Shown: positions 25,795-34,164, counted from the stretch's first letter. The stretch is DNA of 64,000 nt from Mucilaginibacter sp. (GCF_028288225.1 NZ_JAQBOC010000094.1:62001-126000), one strand, 5' to 3'. Numbers and translations are program-made. Notes: generated by a model not told the origin, from the letters alone.

Positions 25795-26446
25795 GGCTGA
25801 AGTGTCGCAAATATCAGAATTTGGAAAGATACTTATCTTCCTAATTACAGGAATAATGATGGTATGCGTGGCTTTTTTCATAAACAAGCTTATTGCACCC
25901 CATAAACCCAATCCCGAAAAGCTAACTTCGTATGAATGCGGCGAGGAAACAACCGGTAATGCATGGCTGCCTTTCAACTCCCGTTTTTATGTGATAGCCC
26001 TGGTATTCCTGCTGTTTGATGTGGAGATGGTGTTTATTTTTCCCTGGGCAACAGTGTTTGGCAGTCATGAAATAAATAATTATGAGCCGCGCTGGGGCTG
26101 GCTGGCATTAACTGAAATGTTTATATTTTTAGGGATCTTGATCCTCGGCCTGGCATATGTTTGGGTAAAAGGCGACCTTGACTGGATAAAACCAAAGCCA
26201 ATAATGCCAACAACTGATACTTTTATTCCAAAATCTCTTTATGAAAAACTGAACGCAGAACAAAGCGTTTATAAAGTGAAGGCGTTTTCGCTTATCAATG
26301 TTCCGCCTGTTCCACTTGAAACAGTGTTAACAGCGGAAACAACCGGAACAAATGAAACACCCGGAACAACTGGAACACCCGGAACACCACCAATAAGAAA
26401 ACCCATGTTTAAACCAACTTTTAAAAAACCCGGCAATGAGCAGTGA
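25793..26446 (+). CDS. nuoA: NADH-quinone oxidoreductase subunit A, with C-terminal extension
   Basis: This is a membrane subunit of respiratory complex I (NDH-1). The three expected helices are visible: ILIFLITGIMMVCVAFFI (12-30), the segment around FYVIALVFLLFDVEMVFIFPW (64-85), and LTEMFIFLGILILGLAYVW. The conserved loop YECGEETTGNAW and the FDVEMVF carboxylates are also present. At 217 residues it is far longer than usual (about 120-150). The additional tail after residue ~125 ends in a Thr/Gly/Pro-rich low-complexity stretch and overlaps nuoB by 11 bases. The ATG overlaps the divergent flavoprotein start. Confidence 0.9.
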   Translation: MAEVSQISEFGKILIFLITGIMMVCVAFFINKLIAPHKPNPEKLTSYECGEETTGNAWLPFNSRFYVIALVFLLFDVEMVFIFPWATVFGSHEINNYEPRWGWLALTEMFIFLGILILGLAYVWVKGDLDWIKPKPIMPTTDTFIPKSLYEKLNAEQSVYKVKAFSLINVPPVPLETVLTAETTGTNETPGTTGTPGTPPIRKPMFKPTFKKPGNEQ

Positions 26447-26918
26447 TTTAACAAGTGAAAGCGGCGGTGTGGTGATCACCAAAATGAACGATTTGCTCAA
26501 CTGGGCAAGGTTGTCATCCTTATGGCCCTTAAGTTTTGGGATTGCCTGCTGTGCCATTGAATTTATGGGCGCCTTTGCCTCTACATATGATCTGGACCGT
26601 TATGGTGTGTTCCCCCGCCCGTCTGCCCGCCAGGCTGATGTTATTATTATTGCCGGCACGGTTACTTTTAAAATGGCGGAACGCATTAAACGCCTTTATG
26701 AGCAAATGCGCGAACCAAAATATGTCATCTCTATGGGCTCATGCTCCAACTGCGGTGGCCCTTACTGGCAGCATGGCTATCATGTGGTAAAAGGTGTTGA
26801 CAGGGTGATCCCCGTTGATGTGTACGTGCAGGGCTGCCCGCCAAGGCCTGAGGCGCTAATTGGCGCTATACTGGAATTGCAGAAGAAGATTGAAGGGGAA
26901 CAGTTATTAAAAGCATAA
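26436..26918 (+). CDS. nuoB: NADH-quinone oxidoreductase subunit B
   Basis: This subunit carries cluster N2, the last iron-sulfur center before quinone in complex I, and is peripheral on the cytosolic side. The 160-residue product shows the cluster ligands CC (38-39), Cys103 in MGSCSNCGGPY and Cys134 in VQGCPPRP, plus the conserved FGAF/RYGVFPRPSARQAD region. The start overlaps the end of nuoA by 11 bases, so translation is coupled. The expected next gene, nuoC, is missing here and lies 8.7 kb downstream. Confidence 0.95.
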   Translation: MSSDLTSESGGVVITKMNDLLNWARLSSLWPLSFGIACCAIEFMGAFASTYDLDRYGVFPRPSARQADVIIIAGTVTFKMAERIKRLYEQMREPKYVISMGSCSNCGGPYWQHGYHVVKGVDRVIPVDVYVQGCPPRPEALIGAILELQKKIEGEQLLKA

Positions 26919-26976
26919 TATTTTACTTAATTAAAATCAAAAAGCTATATTTAATCACGTCACCCTAAAACTAAAT

Positions 26977-27306
26977 ATGGAAGATCAATACCCTCCACTG
27001 ATTGTTCGATTACAATCCATTTTCATTGACACAGTATTTGTTATTGTATGTATGATGATTATTTATTTGATATCAGACAATTTCCCTGGCACTCCTGACT
27101 GGCTAAGAACATTCCTTTTTCTGGGCATATTTATTTTTTACGAACCTATATGTTTAACTTTTGGGTGTACCATTGGCAACTATGCCAGGCAGATCCGTGT
27201 TAAAAAATTTGCAGACACAGGCAGCCGAATCAATTTCCCACATGCAATAATAAGATATTTAGTAAAGGTACTTTTAGGCTGGATCTCCTTTTCTTACTAT
27301 ACATAG
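26977..27306 (+). CDS. RDD family membrane protein
   Basis: The product has 109 residues. The opening PLIVRLQSIFIDTVFVIVCMMIIYLI has the R...D arrangement of the RDD domain's first helix. A second helix (FLFLGIFIFYEPICLTF) and the motif GCTIGNYARQIRVKKFADTGSRI follow, as in RDD proteins. It is at the short end for the family. Some members are ion exchangers, but most are uncharacterised. It stands 58 bases behind nuoB, at the point where nuoC would be expected. Confidence 0.75.
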   Translation: MEDQYPPLIVRLQSIFIDTVFVIVCMMIIYLISDNFPGTPDWLRTFLFLGIFIFYEPICLTFGCTIGNYARQIRVKKFADTGSRINFPHAIIRYLVKVLLGWISFSYYT

Positions 27307-27415
27307 TAATCCCTCAAAAAGGGCTTTACATGATTTAGCTTCAGGAAGCGTAATGATTAATTATTCTAAAAGAAATGATATTTAATATCCATCTGGTTAG
27401 ATCCAATAATTTATT

Positions 27416-28315
27416 ATGAAAATATTTTTTTTATTCTCCTTATTGATTTGCCTGTTTAAAAGTGGATTTTCCCAACCCACAAATCCAAAATTAAACTTCT
27501 TCCCCGCAGGCACAACTTTAATTGGTAACATCCCTTATGCCAACGATACCCTAAAAAAGCACCTGCTTGATATTTACCTGCCGCCTGTTAAAAAGGCAAA
27601 TTACCCACTTATTGTCTGGATTCACGGCGGGGCATGGATGATGAATGATAAATATGCCGACATGGGCTACATGACCCAAACTTTGAAAGCTTTTGCAGAT
27701 AGCGGTTATGCGGTTGCATCAATAAACTACCGGTACAGCACAACTGCAGTATTCCCGGCACAGATTAGGGACTGCAGCCAGGCTCTTGAATTTTTGTATG
27801 ATAATGCAGCCAAATACAGTTTGGATAAAAACAGGATTGCAGTTATCGGCTTTTCTGCCGGAGGGCATTTGGCTTCGCTGTTAGCTTTATCAAACAATAC
27901 TAATGTGAAAGCTTTTTATCCGGATGGCAAAAGGCCAAAATTTAAAATCAGGCTTTGTCTTGATTTTTATGGGCCATCGGATTTTACAACACTTAAGGGC
28001 AATGACAGCTCTGATCCTAAATCCCCTGTCACATTATTATTGGGTGCAACTGTAACCACCCGGCCCGATCTTGCCAAAGCAGCAAGCCCGGTAACTTATA
28101 TTGATAAGAATGACCCGCCATTTCTAATAGTTCAGGGTGAAAAGGATGAATCGGTAAACCCGGTACAATCTCAATTATTAAGCACACGTTTAAATGAAGC
28201 CGGCGTTAAAAACGAACTGATAATTGTTAAAGACGCACCGCATTATGGTGTAATGTTTGATGCGGATTATATCCGTAAAAGCATCTTTTCGTTTTTGGAT
28301 GCCTATATGAAATAA
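27416..28315 (+). CDS. Secreted alpha/beta hydrolase (carboxylesterase-like)
   Basis: The product has 299 residues with a signal peptide (MKIFFLFSLLICLFKSGFSQ). The esterase/BD-FAE-type fold is shown by the oxyanion motif WIHGGAWMMNDK, the nucleophile elbow GFSAGGH, the acid in VQGEKDESVN and the histidine in KDAPHYG. This resembles periplasmic xylan or acyl esterases and lipases of Bacteroidota. The natural ester is unknown. It is transcribed alone, about 110 bases behind the RDD gene. The downstream gap up to 28472 holds only a weak CCTCT/AGAGG stem and nothing else I recognise. Confidence 0.87.
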   Translation: MKIFFLFSLLICLFKSGFSQPTNPKLNFFPAGTTLIGNIPYANDTLKKHLLDIYLPPVKKANYPLIVWIHGGAWMMNDKYADMGYMTQTLKAFADSGYAVASINYRYSTTAVFPAQIRDCSQALEFLYDNAAKYSLDKNRIAVIGFSAGGHLASLLALSNNTNVKAFYPDGKRPKFKIRLCLDFYGPSDFTTLKGNDSSDPKSPVTLLLGATVTTRPDLAKAASPVTYIDKNDPPFLIVQGEKDESVNPVQSQLLSTRLNEAGVKNELIIVKDAPHYGVMFDADYIRKSIFSFLDAYMK

Positions 28316-28472
28316 CTACTGAATTAACATCAGCCAAATTTGTAAACAAAGCGGCTAATTTTATGAAAGCTTAGCATTGATGATGCGCACCAGCTAATGC
28401 CTCTCCGTTCAGAGGTGCAGTGAATAGATCTTAAAATTGTCGGGACAGGCTACGGATCACTATTTAGTAAAA

Positions 28473-28502
28473 AAGCCCGGTCTGTTTTGCAGTGCCGGGC
28501 TT
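28473..28502 (-). terminator. Rho-independent terminator of the fasciclin gene
   Basis: AAGCCCGG (28473-28480) pairs with CCGGGCTT (28495-28502). On the minus strand the stem is followed by a run of T. It lies 20 bases past the stop of the leftward fasciclin-domain gene. Confidence 0.75.
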
Positions 28503-28521
28503 CTATTAAGCTTATAATATT

Positions 28522-29187
28522 CTACTTATACATAAAAACACCGTTAACACCATGGATTATTCCATTTGAAGCCGGTGTGTCAAATGAAGTTACCTCAGCG
28601 GTATTGCCTTGTGCATCCTTTAGTTGTAATTTTTTATCTACAACTGCTATGATGATGGTTTGTCCATCAATAGTTTTTAATGTGGCAGATTTTGTGGCAT
28701 TTGTTAACGCCTTAATAATTGCCGCTTTGTCATATTTGCCTACCACCACATGTGCTTTTACAAGTGTTGCAAGTTTAGCAGGGTCTTTCATTAAGCTGTC
28801 AAGCCTGGTTTTAGGGATAGCGCTAAATGCAGAATTACCTGGTGCAAACACAGTATAAGGACCAGGGCCTTGTAATGTAGCATCCAAATTTGCGGCCTTT
28901 ATAGCTGCTGTTAATGTTGACAGATCAGCAACGTTTGCCACTGTAGCGTCCAGGTCTTTAACCGAATCTGCTTTTGCAGCCGGGCGTGTTGTTACAGGCG
29001 GCTGAGTTTGTGTTGGTGGCTGCGTTGGTGTTGGCTGCGTTGGCGTCGGCTGGGTCGGCGTCGGCTGCGTTGGTGTCGGCTGTGTCGGCGTCGGCTGAGT
29101 CGGCGTCGTTGGCGTTTGCGCAAATAAATTATTTGATAGTAGTCCTATTGATATTGCTGCGGCTACAATTAAAATTGATCTTTTCAT
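28522..29187 (-). CDS. Secreted fasciclin-domain protein with PTPTQ repeats
   Basis: The product has 221 residues: a signal peptide (MKRSILIVAAAISIGLLSNNLFA), a Pro/Thr/Gln linker of about six TPTQP repeats (residues 25-60), then one fasciclin (FAS1) domain with the H1 motif GPYTVFAPGNSAF, the conserved VVVGKYDK and the H2-like NGIIHGVNGVF. FAS1 domains mediate adhesion or matrix contacts at the cell surface. The repeat is a 15-bp tandem at DNA level (about 29024-29108), so its length should vary between strains. Another annotator might mistake this minisatellite for an array. Confidence 0.88.
   Translation of the reverse strand: MKRSILIVAAAISIGLLSNNLFAQTPTTPTQPTPTQPTPTQPTPTQPTPTQPTPTQPPTQTQPPVTTRPAAKADSVKDLDATVANVADLSTLTAAIKAANLDATLQGPGPYTVFAPGNSAFSAIPKTRLDSLMKDPAKLATLVKAHVVVGKYDKAAIIKALTNATKSATLKTIDGQTIIIAVVDKKLQLKDAQGNTAEVTSFDTPASNGIIHGVNGVFMYK
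29024..29108. repeat. 15-bp minisatellite inside the fasciclin gene
   Basis: Near-identical 15-base units of the type GTTGGCGTCGGCTGC encode the PTPTQ linker. There are roughly five to six units, differing at third codon positions. Expected to be slippage-prone. Confidence 0.8.
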
Positions 29188-29448
29188 GTTAAATTACTTT
29201 AATTAATATTATGGTTAGTTTCAGTTCTATAAGAGCCATTTAAAATTCATTTTTAGCGGCACTTCTATTAGTTCGCTATTTATAACCATTAATTACATAA
29301 TATGGTTTTAAAGAAATAAAAAAAAGTTTATAAAAAATTAATAAACAACAAGTTAAAAGACGTTTTTTAGTTGCCGCTTATAAAAGGACGGTACGAATCA
29401 GGCGTTTTTCATAAATTTAACATCTTAATTAACGGTAAATTTTCAGCA

Positions 29449-29934
29449 ATGGCAATTAAAAACACCGCCTGGCACAGCAACAGGATATTTCTAAACATTA
29501 TTTTGACAGGATTATTAACCGGCACATTGGATGCAATAGCCGCCTTAGCCTGGAATTATAAAGCAAATGCCGGAATAATTTTTGAATTTATAGCAAGCGG
29601 CATATTCGGAAAAGCCGCCTACACCGGCGGAAGTACTATGGTTTTATTGGGAATATTATTTCATTACATTATAGCCTATGCCTTTACTATAGCATTTTAC
29701 CTAACCTATCCGTTTTTTTATAAGATCTTCCGGAATAAATATTTAATCGGTTTTGAATATGGGATAATTTGCTGGTTTGTAATGAACATTATTGTTATAC
29801 CGATCAGCAAGATAGGCTTAAAGCCATTTCACGTTGTGCCCACTATAATTGGGATAGTGATCTTAATAATTTGTATAGGATTACCAGTTGCGATTTTTGC
29901 GGACAGGAGGAGGAAAAGGATTTTTATCAGATAA
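29449..29934 (+). CDS. Four-helix inner membrane protein, unknown function
   Basis: The product has 161 residues with four hydrophobic segments, near residues 15-35, 62-85, 98-118 and 127-150. A conserved-looking opening NIILTGLLTGTLDAIAALAWNYK and a basic C-terminal tail (DRRRKRIFIR) suggest inside-facing ends. I recognise it only as a conserved Bacteroidota membrane protein, not a named family. The ATG at 29449 is chosen because the longer frame adds a hydrophilic leader read from AT-rich upstream DNA. The stop codon touches the MITE-like element that follows. The upstream gap (29188-29448) shows no feature. Confidence 0.65.
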   Translation: MAIKNTAWHSNRIFLNIILTGLLTGTLDAIAALAWNYKANAGIIFEFIASGIFGKAAYTGGSTMVLLGILFHYIIAYAFTIAFYLTYPFFYKIFRNKYLIGFEYGIICWFVMNIIVIPISKIGLKPFHVVPTIIGIVILIICIGLPVAIFADRRRKRIFIR

Positions 29935-30141
29935 GATGAGGCTGTATCAAAAGTAAAATCACTAGAAACGCAACAAAATTAAAATTTGGATAATAAAAAC
30001 TCCGTGTTTCTCTGTGCCTTCTTTGTGCACTCCGTGGTTAAAAATAAACCGCAGAGTGCGCAAAGAGGACGCGAAGATCACAAAAACCAAATATTATTTT
30101 GAGTGCTTTTTAAATTTAAGACTTTTGATACAGCCTCATCT
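29934..30141. mobile_element. MITE-like element with 21-bp terminal inverted repeats
   Basis: GATGAGGCTGTATCAAAAGT at 29935-29954 is matched by its exact complement at 30121-30140, and the symmetry extends by one more base on each side (21 bp in all). The 208-bp unit has no coding capacity. It encloses a complete copy of the CTCTGTG/CTCTGCGGT palindromic repeat (29999-30081). The ends resemble the GAGGCTGT-type termini of IS elements, by general recollection only. I cannot see an unambiguous target duplication. Confidence 0.55.
29999..30081. repeat. Long palindromic repeat (CTCTGTG...TCCGTGGTTAAAA family), copy 2
   Basis: ACTCCGTG, TTCTCTGTGCC, TTCTTTGTGC and ACTCCGTGGTT are followed by AACCGCAGAG, GCGCAAAGAGG and GCGAAGATCAC. 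It is nested inside the MITE-like element. The other copies are at 13427-13526 and 63216-63304. Confidence 0.65.
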
Positions 30142-30175
30142 GCGTTATGACTTTAGACTAACGACTCAGGACTTA

Positions 30176-31633
30176 TTACTGCCCCTGCGCCAGTGTGTAG
30201 CCTATCTTATCTCCAAATTTCATCAGGAACTCAACTGAACAAACTTTAGCATCTTCAGAAAAGTCGGCTGCTATGTGTAAAAGTTCTTTCTGGCTTACAA
30301 TTGTACCCGGTTTCTTTTCAAAACGTACACGGTACTCGTTAACCAGTTCGGTATAAATTGATCCGGTAGGCCAAACCTGTGTTCCCCGGTTTGAGATCAT
30401 TACCAGGTCGAAATTATCTGTAAGCCTTTTCTTAGCCAATTCAGCAAGTTCCGCTGGTTGTAATTCACCGGCTTCTACAAACACGTCAACCCCAACCATT
30501 TCTTCCTTGATGCCTTTGGTTACAGTAAGCTTATTTTTCAAAAGATACGGTTGCGTGGCTTTAAGCTGCATATTTGCCTGGCCAACAACGCCGCCGTCTG
30601 CCGGGATCTTCCCTAAATTAGCAATTACCGCATCGGCGAAACCGTTTGTACCAACAGCTGCAACAGATCTGTCACCGAAGTCGCCGGTATGCACACCTTG
30701 CTCTAACGTATAAAGCAAAGCATTTTCAATTGTAGCAGCATTTTCAGTAAAGCCCATATAACGCAGCATCAAAATACCCGAAAGCAGTAAGGCTGTGGGG
30801 TTAGCTATGCCTTTACCTGTAATATCAGGTGCGGTGCCGTGTACAGCTTCAAAAATGGAAATGTTATCGCCGATGTTGGCTGACGGTGCAAAACCTAAGC
30901 CGCCAACAAGGCCGGCGCAAAGGTCTGAAACAATATCACCCTGCAAATTTGTTAATACAATTGCCTGGAAATTTTGGGGTTGTGTAACCAGTTTCATGCA
31001 AAGGTCATCAACAATAATATCTGATGATTGAATTTCAGGGTACTCTTTTGCTATTTCCTGGAAGGTTTCTAAAAACAAGCCATCAGTTAATTTCATGATG
31101 TTTGCTTTATGGGCACAGGCCAATTTGGTGTAGCCCTTACGTTTTGCCATTTCAAAAGCATAACGGATAACCTGTGCTGAGCCCGGGCGGGTAATTATCC
31201 TGCGGCCGACAGCAACATCATAAGTTAAAAGATGTTCGATACCGCCATAGGTGTCTTCAATATTTTCTCGAATAATAGTTAAATTGATAGGAATCCCAGC
31301 TTTTGAAAAAACGGTTTCTACTCCTTTCAACGTTCTGAAATCCCTCTGATTGGCGTAAGTGTTCCAAACTTTACGGGCCGTAACATTTATACTTTTTACG
31401 CCTTTTCCTTTTGGTGTTTCCATAGGCCCCTTAAACAGGGTTCCCAGGCTTTCAATAGTTTCTTTAGCGGCTGGGGTCATCCCGGTTGAGTGACCCGCGT
31501 CAAAATATGATTTCCCCATTTCAACAAATTCATATTCAAGGGGAACATTGTTAGCTTCAAAAATGCGAAGAACGGCCTGCATTATTTCGGGGCCTATACC
31601 ATCACCGTTGGCTACGGCTATTTTAGTTTTCAT
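30176..31633 (-). CDS. icd: Isocitrate dehydrogenase (long type with C-terminal extension)
   Basis: This TCA-cycle enzyme converts isocitrate to 2-oxoglutarate. The 485-residue product begins KIAVANGDGIGPEIMQAVL and shows the substrate-binding phrase NLTIIRENIEDTYGG (Arg, Ser/Thr region), KLACAHKANIMKLTDGLF, and the metal-binding aspartates in IIVDDLCMKLV and NLQGDIVSDLCAGLVGGLG. HGTAPDITGKGIANP is the adenine loop. An extra ~140-residue C-terminal domain (GVDVFVEAGELQPAELA...) marks the Thermus/Bacteroidota form. I cannot settle NADP versus NAD preference by eye. The stop abuts repeat words of the GACTCAGGACTT family. Confidence 0.93.
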   Translation of the reverse strand: MKTKIAVANGDGIGPEIMQAVLRIFEANNVPLEYEFVEMGKSYFDAGHSTGMTPAAKETIESLGTLFKGPMETPKGKGVKSINVTARKVWNTYANQRDFRTLKGVETVFSKAGIPINLTIIRENIEDTYGGIEHLLTYDVAVGRRIITRPGSAQVIRYAFEMAKRKGYTKLACAHKANIMKLTDGLFLETFQEIAKEYPEIQSSDIIVDDLCMKLVTQPQNFQAIVLTNLQGDIVSDLCAGLVGGLGFAPSANIGDNISIFEAVHGTAPDITGKGIANPTALLLSGILMLRYMGFTENAATIENALLYTLEQGVHTGDFGDRSVAAVGTNGFADAVIANLGKIPADGGVVGQANMQLKATQPYLLKNKLTVTKGIKEEMVGVDVFVEAGELQPAELAELAKKRLTDNFDLVMISNRGTQVWPTGSIYTELVNEYRVRFEKKPGTIVSQKELLHIAADFSEDAKVCSVEFLMKFGDKIGYTLAQGQ

Positions 31634-31800
31634 TTTAAAGAACTTTAAAGTAAAATACGGCGCAAATATAGGTGTTTGCAGGTTTATTTAATGAGCGGCT
31701 TAGTAATATACTGTATTTGTGACATTAAAATTGACCGGAATTAGACCATTGAATATTTTTTTGAGCACAAACATCCAATAGCCATGCAAAATACTGAAAT

Positions 31801-32214
31801 TTGAAGAAATTTAAATTAGCTATGCTCAAAATAATTTTTATTAATCTTGTTAAAACTTTTATTTTCTCGCTGATTATTTCAATAGCCATATCCTGCATTT
31901 TTTATGCTGTAGTAATAAAAGGAAATGATTACAGCAAGGCAATCCCTGTAATTATATCGGCATTATTTTATCTCAATGGCATTTTATTAATAATGGCCGC
32001 CCCTGCTTTATTCCTGCCAAATCCAACTATCTGGAATAATCCTGCATGGAAGCTGTTTTTGTATTTTGCAGGCCCCTTAGCTTACATAATCACTAATTTC
32101 ATAGCTCCAAAGCAAAGCCTTAATAACACCATATATATTATCGCAGGTATTGTGTTTTTTATTATTCATGCTATTTTTTATTATAAACTCACTAAAAAAG
32201 CAGGTACCCAATAA
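31801..32214 (+). CDS. Small polytopic membrane protein, unknown function
   Basis: The product has 137 residues with four hydrophobic segments (about 10-38, 48-70, 82-100 and 108-128), short loops and a basic end. No family is recognised. The TTG at 31801 gives the lysine-rich opening MKKFKLAMLKII; an ATG seven codons later (31822) is an equal alternative. It stands alone between the divergent icd gene and purK, with 48 bases to the purK start. Confidence 0.6.
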   Translation: MKKFKLAMLKIIFINLVKTFIFSLIISIAISCIFYAVVIKGNDYSKAIPVIISALFYLNGILLIMAAPALFLPNPTIWNNPAWKLFLYFAGPLAYIITNFIAPKQSLNNTIYIIAGIVFFIIHAIFYYKLTKKAGTQ

Positions 32215-32262
32215 CACTATTTAGGCTTTTTGAAAGATTTAGGCTAAACTTGCATCATTATA

Positions 32263-33402
32263 ATGAAAGCATTTTACGGAGACCTTAAACTCGGAATTTT
32301 AGGCGGCGGCCAGCTGGGGCGCATGCTTATTCAGCAGGCTATTAATTACAATGTTACTGTAAAGGTACTCGATCCCGACAGGGAAGCGCCTTGTCGTAAA
32401 CTATGCGACGAATTTGTAGTTGGCTCATTGGGCGACTACGAAACCGTTTACAACTTTGGAAAAAAAGTTGACCTGCTTACCATCGAAATTGAAAAAGTAA
32501 ACGTTGATGCGCTGGAGCAGCTTGAAAAAGAAGGAGTTTTAGTTTACCCGCAGGCACGCATTATCAGGCTGATCCAGGATAAGGGCCTGCAAAAACAATT
32601 CTTTAAAGAGAATAATATCCCAACAGCCGAGTTCCAGGTAATATCGTCAGCACAACAATTAAAAGAAAGTCATATCCCTTTCCCCTATATTCAGAAATTA
32701 AGGCGGGACGGTTATGATGGCAGGGGTGTTTATAAAATTATTGATGAGTCGTATTTGGCAAAAGCTTTTACTGAACCCAGCCTTATTGAACGCTTGATTG
32801 ATTTTGAAAAGGAAATAGGCATAATCGTCGCCCGTAACGAAAGCGGTGAAATAAAGACCTTTCCGCTGGTTGAGATGGAGTTTAATCCGGATGTTAACCT
32901 GGTTGAATTTTTGATCTCTCCATCAACCCTGCCATTTGAAGTACAGCAGGATGCAGCCCAAATAGCCATCAAGATAGCCCAGGATCTAAAAATTGTAGGC
33001 TTACTGGCTGTTGAAATGTTTTTAGATAAACATGGCAAAATATTGGTCAATGAACTTGCCCCAAGGCCGCATAACAGCGGGCACCAAAGTATAGAAGGAA
33101 ACGTTGTTTCGCAGTTTGAGCAGCATTTAAGGGCCATATTTAATCAGCCGCTTGGCGATACTGCCTGCCTTAATAATGCCATAATGGTTAATGTTTTAGG
33201 CGAAGCCGGATACGAAGGCCCTGCAGTTTACCAGGGTATTGAAAAAGTATTAAAATGCCCGGGCGTATATGTACATTTATATGGCAAGGCATTAACCAAA
33301 CCTTTCCGCAAAATGGGGCATGTTACCATTGTTGATGTTGACAGGGAAAAAGCGATTGAAAAGGCAAGGTTTGTGCAGGCAACATTGAGAGTGATAAGTT
33401 AA
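32263..33402 (+). CDS. purK: N5-carboxyaminoimidazole ribonucleotide synthase
   Basis: PurK uses ATP and bicarbonate to carboxylate AIR to N5-CAIR in purine synthesis. The 379-residue ATP-grasp protein begins LKLGILGGGQLGRMLIQQAINYNV, has KLRRDGYDGRGVY in the ATP lid and NELAPRPHNSGHQSIEGNVVSQFEQHLRA in the metal/substrate region. Length and order of motifs are normal. The next gene, purE, performs the following step. The two are separated by 121 bases that hold an inverted word repeat. Confidence 0.96.
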   Translation: MKAFYGDLKLGILGGGQLGRMLIQQAINYNVTVKVLDPDREAPCRKLCDEFVVGSLGDYETVYNFGKKVDLLTIEIEKVNVDALEQLEKEGVLVYPQARIIRLIQDKGLQKQFFKENNIPTAEFQVISSAQQLKESHIPFPYIQKLRRDGYDGRGVYKIIDESYLAKAFTEPSLIERLIDFEKEIGIIVARNESGEIKTFPLVEMEFNPDVNLVEFLISPSTLPFEVQQDAAQIAIKIAQDLKIVGLLAVEMFLDKHGKILVNELAPRPHNSGHQSIEGNVVSQFEQHLRAIFNQPLGDTACLNNAIMVNVLGEAGYEGPAVYQGIEKVLKCPGVYVHLYGKALTKPFRKMGHVTIVDVDREKAIEKARFVQATLRVIS

Positions 33403-33403
33403 G

Positions 33404-33548
33404 TAGTTCATAGTTGATGGTTCATAGTTCATAGTAAGAATTTATAGCCGCAATTAGTGAATGAAGTTTTTAAAAAGATAGATTTATATCAGCAACACGC
33501 TGAGCAATTAGCAAATTTCGGCTATGAACCATGAACCATCAACTATAA
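33404..33548. repeat. Word-repeat palindrome between purK and purE (TAGTTGATGGTTCATAG)
   Basis: The left arm near 33407-33441 reads GTTCATAGTTGATGGTTCAT-type words. The right arm at 33522-33545 is its complement with one mismatch. The right arm contains the purE start codon (ATG at 33524) and its first codons. Confidence 0.75.
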
Positions 33549-34036
33549 ACCAACCCAAAGTAGGTATAATAATGGGCAGTAAGTCTGACCTTAACATAAT
33601 GCAGGATGCTGCGGATGTATTAAAAGAATTAGGGGTTGAATATGAAATTACCGTAGTATCAGCCCATCGCACACCCGACCGCATGTTTACCTATGCCCGT
33701 GAAGCCGCAGGGCGCGGATTAAAAGTAATTATAGCCGGTGCAGGCGGTGCCGCACATTTACCCGGCATGGTGGCTTCGTTAACCCATTTGCCTGTTATTG
33801 GCGTACCGGTAAAATCAAGCAACTCAATTGACGGCTGGGATTCTATCCTTTCCATATTGCAAATGCCAAATGGCATCCCGGTTGCAACTGTAGCGCTAAA
33901 TGCTGCAAAAAATGCCGGCATCCTGGCGGCACAAATTATATCTACCGCTGATGAACAGGTTGTTAAAAATCTGGTTGCTTTTAAAGAGGAGTTGAAGAAG
34001 AAAGTTGAAGAATCAGCGAAGGAAATGGAAAAATAG
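33524..34036 (+). CDS. purE: N5-CAIR mutase
   Basis: PurE moves the carboxylate of N5-CAIR to give CAIR, the step after PurK. The 170-residue product shows VGIIMGSKSDLNIM (substrate loop), SAHRTPDRMFTYAREA (His and Arg contacts), GAGGAAHLPGMVAS and PVIGVPVKS...LDSILSILQMP-like class I PurE features. The first ~10 codons (NHEPSTINQP) are written by the right arm of an intergenic repeat, so the extreme N-terminus is probably not conserved. The stop codon opens the next repeat. Confidence 0.95.
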   Translation: MNHEPSTINQPKVGIIMGSKSDLNIMQDAADVLKELGVEYEITVVSAHRTPDRMFTYAREAAGRGLKVIIAGAGGAAHLPGMVASLTHLPVIGVPVKSSNSIDGWDSILSILQMPNGIPVATVALNAAKNAGILAAQIISTADEQVVKNLVAFKEELKKKVEESAKEMEK

Positions 34037-34160
34037 AGATTAGAGACCAGAGATTAGTTGAATTTTGTATATAAACGATGATCTGCCATGGATTTTTTCC
34101 TAATCTCTAGTCTCCAATCTCTATTCCCAACCAATCCCTGGTCTCTAACCTCTGATCTCT
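34034..34160. repeat. Word-repeat palindrome (AGATTAGAGACCAGAG family) between purE and yqgE
   Basis: The left arm (34034-34060) begins with the purE stop TAG and reads AGAGATTAGAGACCAGAG. The right arms (34099-34160) contain CTAATCTCTAGTCTCC and CTGGTCTCTAACCTCTG. It lies between convergent genes and probably ends transcription from both. Confidence 0.7.
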
Positions 34161-34164
34161 ATAA

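Noticed and set aside
28316..28472. Possible tRNA or small RNA after the esterase gene, suggested by the GCACC/GGTGC and CCTCT/AGAGG stems
   Set aside because: No cloverleaf, T-loop or acceptor stem can be drawn and the stems compete with each other.
29024..29108. Short tandem array resembling a CRISPR or other repeat array
   Set aside because: The 15-base units have no spacers and encode the PTPTQ linker of the fasciclin protein in frame.
30014..30238. 74-codon plus-strand frame in the icd downstream gap
   Set aside because: It is made entirely of the palindromic repeat and MITE-like end plus antisense icd.
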